Assembly (NCBI GenBank): GCA_027295245.1
Contig: JAPULF010000590.1
Coordinates: 1 to 5,110 of the forward strand
DNA length: 5,110 nt
Source: Planctomycetota bacterium
Lineage (GTDB): Bacteria > Planctomycetota > Phycisphaerae > UBA1845 > UTPLA1
Direction of reading: 5' to 3'
Both the position numbers and the translations under genes were made by a program. Of the stretch, positions 1 to 5,110 are shown piece by piece. How positions within the stretch are numbered: the first letter of the stretch is position 1; every line of letters starts with the position of its first letter. A model generated the notes under the pieces. It made no database searches. It was not told the origin of the DNA and was given only the letters and a program-made list of their open reading frames with translations.

Positions 1-757
1 GGGGGGACGGTTGGCGGTCGGGCCGGGACCGGCGGGTCGAAACGATTTTATTTGAAAGGACGGCATAGACGAATGAAGAATTGACACAGTCGGTGTGGCC
101 GCCGGTCCATCCGTATTTGGTGTACTTTCGGGACCAGGGTATGTTGACGATGCGACCGGTGCTGTTGCCCGGCCCGCGGAGTCCAACCAGCCCGGCGGCA
201 TCGTCAAACGTTCCGTCGATCGTCCCCAGCGAGCGGACGGGTCCCTGCAAGACGGGGTCCGACGAGGCGTAATACACGTACATCTTGCCCTTCATGTTTC
301 GGAGGGCCTTGCGGGTGTCGTAACGACTGGAGATGCTCGATCCCAGCAAGATGAAGTTGTTCAGCTTGTGCGGCGGCCTTACGTTTTCGATCGCCCACAT
401 ACCCACGCCGGTTCCGGCGGATAGGGCGATGATGTTGGCGTCGGCGTCCGGATTCCTCTCGAGGTATCGGGTGATCTCGCGGCCCAGGGCTTCCCCCGAT
501 CCCTTGGCGATGAATCGAAGGGTTTGATCCAGCATGGGATTGAAGGTGAGCGACCATCGATGCGTGGTGACCAAGCCCTTGTAGCCGGCCTGCTCCAGGC
601 CGGCGGGGATTTCGAGGACGCCGAAACCCCAGTTGCCGGCGCCGTCGATGTACCAGGTCCGGCCGAACTGTTCCTTGGGATCGGTACAACCGGCCAGGCA
701 CCAACCTGTAGACAAGCAAAGGACGGCGATGCGACGATTCATCCGAGAGAGTCTCAT
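1..757 (-). CDS. Predicted lipoprotein with an alpha/beta-hydrolase-like fold, 3' end outside the window
   Basis: I translated this frame by hand from an ATG at 757; it stays open to base 1, giving 252 residues and no stop, so the C terminus is cut off by the window. Seen: a basic start (MRLSRMNRR), a short hydrophobic stretch and a good lipobox LAGC with Cys24, so the mature protein is probably a membrane-anchored envelope lipoprotein. A strand followed by a nucleophile-elbow-like turn reads IIALSAGTG, with Ser113. Further on come YYASSDPVL with Asp167 and TGGHTDC with His221. The order and spacing Ser-Asp-His fit the alpha/beta-hydrolase triad, and YIDGAG near residue 36 could supply the oxyanion loop. 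The elbow has Ala where the usual GxSxG has its first Gly. Fold and triad are inferred; the substrate is unknown. GGGG lies 10 bases before the ATG, a weak ribosome site; Met6 (742) is an alternative start. It is the last of three same-strand genes, 102 bases after its neighbour. Confidence 0.75.
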   Translation of the reverse strand, partial: MRLSRMNRRIAVLCLSTGWCLAGCTDPKEQFGRTWYIDGAGNWGFGVLEIPAGLEQAGYKGLVTTHRWSLTFNPMLDQTLRFIAKGSGEALGREITRYLERNPDADANIIALSAGTGVGMWAIENVRPPHKLNNFILLGSSISSRYDTRKALRNMKGKMYVYYASSDPVLQGPVRSLGTIDGTFDDAAGLVGLRGPGNSTGRIVNIPWSRKYTKYGWTGGHTDCVNSSFVYAVLSNKIVSTRRSRPDRQPSP

Positions 758-808
758 AAATCGAATTCCCCAAATCCACGCTCGCGACGCAACGGTCGTA
801 TCCTAGTC

Positions 809-839
809 GCGGCCCCATCCGGGGCAAACACCGGGCCGC
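809..839. repeat. Inverted repeat with two competing hairpins between the two lipoprotein genes
   Basis: A perfect 7-base inverted repeat (809-815 with 833-839, GCGGCCC/GGGCCGC) encloses 17 bases. A second, tighter hairpin, GCCCC-ATCC-GGGGC (812-825), overlaps its left arm, so the two structures exclude each other. It lies in the 102-base gap after the stop of the 860-1354 gene. No T-run follows on the minus strand, so it is not a classical intrinsic terminator. It could be an attenuating or transcript-stabilising element, or chance in GC-rich DNA. Confidence 0.35.
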
Positions 840-859
840 CGTTGAAGACGCGAACGAGC

Positions 860-1354
860 CTATTGCGGGTCATCAGGCATCTCGGCCGGTGCGCCCACGG
901 GACGCCGATCATAGGCCCGACTGGAGATGCGCCATCCGTGCTTCCGGTCATAGATCATGTCCATGCGGAATTGCCAGGTCGTGCCGGGATAGAGGATGGA
1001 GAGCCCGGCCGCTTCGACGACGACTTTTTCGTCGGTGTCGCCCTGTTTCCACGAAAGGGCCTGATAGCGCTGCAATTCATCCGTGAATTGCTCGTAAAAG
1101 TCGTCCGGCGATGCGTCCTTGCCCGGCCCCGTCTCGGCCTCCAAGAGCGTCGGATGTACGTGTTGTTTGTCGAACGTCGTATGGGGCTTAAGGGCGTGAT
1201 CCGCAATCTTGTTGAACGCCGCACACGGATCGGGTCGATTCGGCGCCGCACAGCCCGGCGCGAAGAGGCCGGACGCTACGACAAACACGAGAGCTAATCG
1301 ACACGCTCCGTGCCTGTGTCCGGAGTTTGTTTTCGCCGCTCCTGTGCCATCCAT
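860..1354 (-). CDS. Small predicted exported or lipid-anchored protein of unknown function
   Basis: I do not recognise the family. The product is 164 residues from the ATG at 1354. A longer frame begins at 1450 and overlaps the mutS stop by 8 bases, but I prefer 1354: it has GGGAG 8 bases upstream, and it places a signal-like segment correctly at the N terminus (positive residues H13-R19, hydrophobic 20-32). The segment ends FAPGC with Cys35. A Cys preceded by Gly suggests lipidation, but Ala-Pro at -3/-2 is a poor lipobox, so signal peptidase I cleavage nearby is possible. The mature part is hydrophilic and small: a charged, probably helical stretch (FYEQFTDELQRYQAL, 86-100), then likely beta strands (KVVVEAAGLSILY, WQFRMDMIYD, GWRISSRAYD) that could form a compact sheet as in NTF2-like or similar small domains. 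That fold suggestion is a guess. It sits 88 bases after mutS on the same strand and ends in a short acidic Pro-rich tail. Confidence 0.75.
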   Translation of the reverse strand: MDGTGAAKTNSGHRHGACRLALVFVVASGLFAPGCAAPNRPDPCAAFNKIADHALKPHTTFDKQHVHPTLLEAETGPGKDASPDDFYEQFTDELQRYQALSWKQGDTDEKVVVEAAGLSILYPGTTWQFRMDMIYDRKHGWRISSRAYDRRPVGAPAEMPDDPQ

Positions 1355-1362
1355 AAGACTAT

Positions 1363-1367
1363 CTCCC
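1363..1367 (-). promoter_or_regulatory. Ribosome binding site that decides the start at 1354
   Basis: On the minus strand GGGAG lies 8 bases before the ATG at 1354. The ATG at 1450, the first of the longer frame, lies inside the end of mutS, and its use would put 32 charged residues ahead of the signal segment. This site is the main reason for choosing the shorter protein. Confidence 0.6.
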
Positions 1368-1442
1368 GTGGTTTCATCTTGTCGTGCGGCACGCCGTCGA
1401 ACCGGCCGATTGGAAGTGGCGACTATAACACGGCGGGGGGGA

Positions 1443-4229
1443 TCACGCATCTTTCCGAGCGATTGCCTGAAGCCGCTGCAATACGCCGAGGGCCTCCACG
1501 GGCGCGGTCCGATCCACGTCGACGGCCAGCAGGGCGTCGATCAAGTCGGGCCACCAGTCCGGCATCGGGTCGGAATCGGGAAACAAGAGCGGCTGCTCGG
1601 CGTCGGGTGTTCGACCCGACGACAGTTTCTTGCCGCGGGACCTTTGTGAGAACCGCTTCTCCAGTTCGGCCAGGATGACCTCGCTCCTCTTGACCACGTT
1701 CCGGGGAAGCCCCGCCATGGCGGCGACGTGAACGCCGTAGCTACGATCCGTGGCTCCGGGGGCGATGGTATGAAGAAACACCACGTCGCGACCGGTACCG
1801 TCGGGACGAAGTTGTTCCTTGACCGCGACGTTGAAATTGGCGACGCCGGGCGTCTGGTCGGCCAATTCGGTCAGCTCGTGATAGTGGGTCGCAAACAGGG
1901 CCCGGCAATGGAGTTTTTCGGCGGCGTGCTCGGTGATGGCCCAGGCGATCGCCAGTCCGTCATAGGTGCTGGTTCCGCGGCCGATTTCGTCCAGGATGAC
2001 CAGCGACTCGCTGGAGGCGTTGTTCAGGATGCGGGCGGTCTCGACCATTTCGACCATGAAGGTCGAGTGTCCTCGGGCCAATTCGTCGCTGGCGCCGACC
2101 CGGGCGAAGATACGATCCACCGGCGACCAGCGCATCGATTTCGCCGGGACAAAGCTTCCGGTCTGGGCCAACAACGTGAGCAGGGCCACCTGCCGTATGT
2201 AGGTCGATTTTCCGGCCATGTTCGGGCCTGTTATGACCAGGAATTGATCGGCCCCGGACCGGAGTCGGCAATCGTTGGGGACGAATCGCTCCGCCAGTGT
2301 GCGATCCAGCACCGGATGGCGGCCGGCCTCGATCTCGAGCAGGCCGGACTCGGCGTGGGGTTCGCCATCCTTGCCGGCGACCAGTTCGGGTCGGCAGTAG
2401 TCCTGGCGTCTTGCGAGATCGGCCATGCCCGCCAGAACGTCGAGTGCGGCGAGTGCGGCGGCGGTCGACTGCAAGCGCGACAACTCCTTGGCGGCGGTCA
2501 ACCGAAGTTCCTCGAACAAAGTCTGTTCCAGCTCCTTGGTCCGATCGGCGGCGCTCAAGACTTCCTGTTCGAAGGTCTTGAGTTCTTCGGTGATGTAGCG
2601 TTCCGCGTTTCGCACGGTCTGTCGGCGGACGTATTCGGGCGGGACTTTTTCGCGATGGGCGTGGGTGACTTCCAAGTAGTATCCGAACACGGAGTTGTAG
2701 GCGACCTTGAGGTTGGGAATCCCAGTGCGCTCGGCCTCTCGGGCCTGAAACGTTGCGAGCCAGGTGTTGCCGTCGCTGGCAACGGATCGGAGGCGGTCTA
2801 CCTCGGCGTTGAAGCCGTCCGCGATGAAGCCGCCGTCTCGGACCGTCATGGGGGCGTCCTGTTTCAGCGCGGTGGTCAATAGGTCGGCGAGGGATTCAAG
2901 GCCCGTTGTCGCCTCGACCTGCCGTGAAAGGAGGTCGGTGTGTTTGTCTTGGTTGGCGCGAGTGGTCGGACCGATGATCTCGTCCAATTGGCGGCAATGC
3001 TTCAGCGTGTGCCCGAGCGCGACCAAGTCGCGGGGCGACGCCCGACCGACGCCCACCCGTCCCGTAATCCTCTCGACGTCGGCCATGTCCCGCAGGAGCT
3101 GCCGCAAGCGGTGTAGCCGATCCGGTTGGGCGCAGAGGTCGGTGATGGCGTCTTGTCGGGCGACGATTTCGTCTCCGGCCCTGAGCGGAAAACAGAGCCA
3201 GTCCCTCAGACACCGTGCCCCCATCGGATTGACGGTTCGATCGACCGCTTCCAGGAGGGATCCTTCGCGGGTCCCGTCGCGGATGGTCTTCTCGACCTCG
3301 AGGGCCCGCAGGGTCACGCGGTCGATCACGACGCAATCTTCCGTGGAACGAGGGACTACACGCAGTATGTGAGCGATCGCGCCCTTTTGGGTTTCCTGTA
3401 GGTATCCCAGCAAGACCGCCGCGGCACACAACGAGGCGTCGAATTTGTCGAACCCGAATCCCGCAAGCGATGACACGCCGAAATGCTCGCACAACGCCCG
3501 CTCGGCGAGGTGGGCGTCAAAGGCATGGGCCGCCCGGGGCGTGACCGCAACGCCGAGTGTCTCTCGGATGTCCTTGAACAGCGCGGGGGCCTGGTCGATG
3601 TCGTGTTCGGGGACGAGGATTTCGGCGGGGCCGAATCGGGCGAGTTCGTCGACCAATTCGTCGGCGGGGAGCATTTGGGCGAAGAATCGCCCGCCGGCCA
3701 ACTCCACGCATGCCATTCCGATCGACGCCGATTGGGCTTCGGCGACGCCCATGGGGATGGGACCGAGGGCCGCCAGGTAGTTCGGCTTGCGTTCATCGAG
3801 GAGGGCCTCGTCGGTGAGCGTGCCGGGCGTGATGATTCGCACGACATCTCGTTTGACGACGCCCTTGGCGAGCTTGGCGTCTTCCATCTGTTCGCTGATG
3901 GCGACCTTGAACCCGGCCCGAACGAGCTTGGCGATGTAACGGTCGACGGCGTGGTAGGGGACGCCGGCGAGCGGAATGGGTTCGGCGGCGTCCTTGCCGC
4001 GGGCGGTCAGCGTCAGTCCGAGGACGCGGGAGATGGTCTTGGCGTCGTCGTAGAAGGTCTCGTAGAAATCCCCCATGCGAAAGAACAGTATGGCGTCGCC
4101 GACCTGTGCCTTCTGCTCGAGGTATTGCCGCATCGCGGGGGTGACGCCGGGCTTGCCGGAAGTCCGTTTGGAGTGCGGCGCGGTTTTCCGGATTCGGCTC
4201 CGGTTGGATGTGCTTGTGCCGCCTGCCAT
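1443..4229 (-). CDS. mutS: DNA mismatch repair protein MutS
   Basis: Complete MutS of 928 residues, somewhat longer than the common 850-880. MutS binds base mismatches and small loops as a dimer, uses ATP to become a sliding clamp and recruits MutL. Residues 1-28 are a basic, low-complexity extension. Domain I follows, with the mismatch-reading motif GDFYE (Phe55 wedge, Glu57). The connector spans roughly 150-285 and the core/lever about 300-610, with the DNA clamp near 475-565 (GIPNLKVAYNSVFGYYLEV, NAERYITEELK). The ATPase domain has Walker A GPNMAGKST (668-676, Lys674), signature ASDELARGHSTFMVEM (713-728), Walker B LVILDEIGRG (743-752, Asp747/Glu748) and THYHE (His782). QPLLF at 879-883 matches the beta-clamp binding consensus and is followed by a short helical C-terminal domain like the tetramerisation region of E. 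coli MutS. No key residue is missing. GGGAG lies 14 bases before the ATG, rather far; no in-frame ATG, GTG or TTG is found just upstream, and Met33 is the next internal one. No MutL gene is in the window. Confidence 0.98.
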   Translation of the reverse strand: MAGGTSTSNRSRIRKTAPHSKRTSGKPGVTPAMRQYLEQKAQVGDAILFFRMGDFYETFYDDAKTISRVLGLTLTARGKDAAEPIPLAGVPYHAVDRYIAKLVRAGFKVAISEQMEDAKLAKGVVKRDVVRIITPGTLTDEALLDERKPNYLAALGPIPMGVAEAQSASIGMACVELAGGRFFAQMLPADELVDELARFGPAEILVPEHDIDQAPALFKDIRETLGVAVTPRAAHAFDAHLAERALCEHFGVSSLAGFGFDKFDASLCAAAVLLGYLQETQKGAIAHILRVVPRSTEDCVVIDRVTLRALEVEKTIRDGTREGSLLEAVDRTVNPMGARCLRDWLCFPLRAGDEIVARQDAITDLCAQPDRLHRLRQLLRDMADVERITGRVGVGRASPRDLVALGHTLKHCRQLDEIIGPTTRANQDKHTDLLSRQVEATTGLESLADLLTTALKQDAPMTVRDGGFIADGFNAEVDRLRSVASDGNTWLATFQAREAERTGIPNLKVAYNSVFGYYLEVTHAHREKVPPEYVRRQTVRNAERYITEELKTFEQEVLSAADRTKELEQTLFEELRLTAAKELSRLQSTAAALAALDVLAGMADLARRQDYCRPELVAGKDGEPHAESGLLEIEAGRHPVLDRTLAERFVPNDCRLRSGADQFLVITGPNMAGKSTYIRQVALLTLLAQTGSFVPAKSMRWSPVDRIFARVGASDELARGHSTFMVEMVETARILNNASSESLVILDEIGRGTSTYDGLAIAWAITEHAAEKLHCRALFATHYHELTELADQTPGVANFNVAVKEQLRPDGTGRDVVFLHTIAPGATDRSYGVHVAAMAGLPRNVVKRSEVILAELEKRFSQRSRGKKLSSGRTPDAEQPLLFPDSDPMPDWWPDLIDALLAVDVDRTAPVEALGVLQRLQAIARKDA

Positions 4230-4529
4230 GTGATTGGCACCGTCTCCCGCATTTGTCCACGATTGCGTAGCAGATGAAGATGCCGACTGTAGGTGTACGG
4301 ACGCAACGTCGCAAGTGATGGGTCGGCGGCGCGGCGTGCGAGGCCCATCAAGCCCTGTATTTGCAGCGGCTTATCACATGCGAAGCAAGAGCGATTCGGA
4401 AGCAGGTCCCGGCCTGGATTAAATCGACCTGGGACTCTGATCCCGGATTCTCCAGAGTGAGCGTTCACGGGAGATCGCGTCGATTGCGCGGCTTTCGCGG
4501 TCGCCGATTGACAGCCGACTCGAGGAGCG
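4230..4529. other. 300-base stretch without a convincing gene, upstream of mutS
   Basis: This gap separates the stop of the UDG-like gene from the mutS start. Open frames crossing it on either strand are short, lack good ribosome sites and read as Arg/Pro/Ser-rich shadows. I see no tRNA cloverleaf, no direct-repeat array and no hairpin followed by a T-run. The mutS frame itself stays open for some distance upstream of its ATG but offers no usable start there. The space most likely holds the 3' untranslated end of the right-hand gene and the mutS promoter and leader. Confidence 0.5.
4286..4314 (-). promoter_or_regulatory. mutS: Candidate sigma-70-type promoter for mutS
   Basis: On the minus strand TTGCGA (4309-4314) is followed after exactly 17 bases by TACAGT (4286-4291). 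Each box matches the E. coli consensus at four of six positions. Transcription would begin near 4279 and leave a leader of about 50 bases before the mutS ATG, a sensible distance. Matches of this quality arise by chance, and the host's sigma-factor preference is unknown. Confidence 0.25.
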
Positions 4530-5110
4530 TCATTTCCGCGCCAGCTTATCCAATTGCGTTCGAACTCGTTGCAACTCCGCCTTGCCTTTACCCGTGCTCA
4601 TTGGTCTGTAGTGCCAAGTCAAGATGACCTTGATTCCGAGCGATTCAATTGAGCTTACGTACGGTGCCAATTGCTTCTTACCGCAAAGGAGCACTACATC
4701 AGGTCGCAGTGCCGCCAAAGAGTTGCGGGTGTGCCGCTTGAAACAGGTCTCGAAGAGCTCCGGGAAGTAATCGTCGTTTGCGACTGCGCAGAGTGCCACA
4801 TTGAGAAAGGCGACAGCCTCCGGTTCGAGCTTGACTGCCTGGAGCCAACGCACGACTGCGCCAAACCCCCATTCCCGAACAAGTGGGCCGAGCTTTAAGT
4901 TGTATTCTTCGTAGTTGATCTCACCGTTCCTGAATTGGCGACCGAAGTCTTTTCGAGCGATCTTGTGCCGTGCGGCGGCATGTCCAGGATTGAGCATCAT
5001 GACCGCCACACGAGGCGTCGCGGTCGAGTAGCGCGGGCCAACCCAGGGCGCCAATGCGACATCGTCGGGACGATCCCCGGGCCGCTCAGGGTGGCGACCC
5101 CACTCCCTCT
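4530..5110 (-). CDS. Uracil-DNA glycosylase-fold protein, atypical, 5' end outside the window
   Basis: The frame is open from the right edge to a TGA at 4530-4532, giving 192 residues. A TTG at 5054 could start a 174-residue protein, but it has no ribosome site, and the residues before it read on smoothly (PERPGDRPDDVALAPWVGPRY), so I treat the gene as 5'-partial. Numbered from that TTG: strand RVAVMMLNPG (15-24) resembles motif 1 of MUG/SMUG-type glycosylases (GINPG/GMNPG), where the Asn (here Asn22) is catalytic. FLNVALCAVAND (83-94) matches the Asn-bearing second strand. CFKRHTRNSLAALRPDVVLLCG (Cys104 to Gly125) matches the helix-strand unit in which many UDG-like proteins have Cys, Pro and Gly. 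TWHYRP (His148) sits where motif 2 (HPS or NPS) is expected. About 45 residues between motif 1 and FLN are charged and helical. Superfamily membership is inferred from this ordered pattern; activity and substrate are unknown. A short-patch repair, RNA-binding or non-catalytic role is possible. GC is about 56%, lower than mutS. Confidence 0.72.
   Translation of the reverse strand, partial: REWGRHPERPGDRPDDVALAPWVGPRYSTATPRVAVMMLNPGHAAARHKIARKDFGRQFRNGEINYEEYNLKLGPLVREWGFGAVVRWLQAVKLEPEAVAFLNVALCAVANDDYFPELFETCFKRHTRNSLAALRPDVVLLCGKKQLAPYVSSIESLGIKVILTWHYRPMSTGKGKAELQRVRTQLDKLARK

Noticed and set aside
204..827. 207-residue minus-strand frame overlapping the left-hand gene
   Set aside because: It is Arg/His/Pro-rich without domain features. 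The alternative frame from 757 has a signal peptide, a lipobox and a hydrolase-like core, so this is its shadow.
524..1297. 257-residue plus-strand frame spanning the two lipoprotein genes
   Set aside because: It runs opposite both better-supported genes and their gap, is Arg/Gly/Pro-rich and has no recognisable domain.
1392..1435. Six-base inverted repeat CGCCGT/ACGGCG between mutS and the next gene
   Set aside because: The loop is 32 bases, the stem is short and no T-run follows, so it is expected by chance in this GC-rich sequence and is not called a terminator.
1728..2882. 384-residue open frame on the plus strand
   Set aside because: It lies wholly opposite mutS, whose motifs are unbroken. 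Its Gly/Val/Asp-rich composition is the usual antisense shadow of a high-GC gene, and no domain is recognisable.
3483..4277. 264-residue open frame on the plus strand opposite the mutS 5' end
   Set aside because: It is an antisense shadow of mutS with Gly/Asp/Glu-rich low-information sequence and no motif or ribosome site.
4234..4422. Short plus-strand frame inside the gap, divergent from mutS
   Set aside because: It would need a TTG start, has no ribosome site and shows no coherent composition. Cys and Arg are scattered without a zinc-binding pattern.
4013..4468. 151-residue minus-strand frame reaching from the gap into mutS
   Set aside because: Most of it overlaps mutS in another frame, and it is Ser/Pro/Arg-rich. 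The portion within the gap has no motif and no good ribosome site.
1..5110. Search for CRISPR arrays, tRNA or rRNA genes, insertion-sequence ends and toxin-antitoxin or phage-defence modules
   Set aside because: I found no regularly spaced repeats, cloverleaf, terminal inverted repeats with a transposase, or defence-type domains in any supported gene.

Overview
The window is a GC-rich bacterial chromosomal segment. Hand counts give about 63% GC in a mutS stretch and about 56% in the right-hand gene. All four genes I can support lie on the minus strand, so transcription runs from right to left. The only securely identified gene is a complete mutS. The gene order, two small predicted lipoproteins and the style of the MutS sequence would suit an environmental lineage such as Planctomycetota, but that placement is an impression from family resemblance, not a demonstration.

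Layout in the direction of transcription. At the right edge (4530-5110) is a gene that runs out of the window at its 5' end. Its product shows the pattern of the uracil-DNA glycosylase (UDG) fold superfamily: an NPG motif after a hydrophobic strand, an FLN...C segment, a Cys/Pro/Gly signature helix-strand unit and a late His. It has lower GC than its neighbour. A 300-base stretch without a convincing gene follows (4230-4529); it may hold the mutS promoter. Next comes mutS (1443-4229), with every catalytic motif intact, a short basic N-terminal extension and a likely sliding-clamp binding motif near the C terminus. After 88 bases comes a small predicted exported or lipid-anchored protein (860-1354). 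After another 102 bases comes a predicted lipoprotein with an alpha/beta-hydrolase-like Ser/Asp/His arrangement (1-757), which runs off the left edge before its stop codon.

How they may work together: MutS recognises mismatched DNA and acts with MutL, which is not in this window. The UDG-like protein, if catalytic, would also act on damaged bases, so the right half may be a loose DNA-repair neighbourhood, although the 300-base gap and the GC difference argue against a tight operon. The two downstream genes encode envelope proteins with no evident link to repair. Their short same-strand spacing would allow read-through from mutS. I see no rRNA, tRNA, CRISPR array, insertion sequence or prophage element. 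I do not see a clear novel multi-gene system; the most interesting lead is the atypical UDG-fold protein, followed by the unusual lipoprotein hydrolase.
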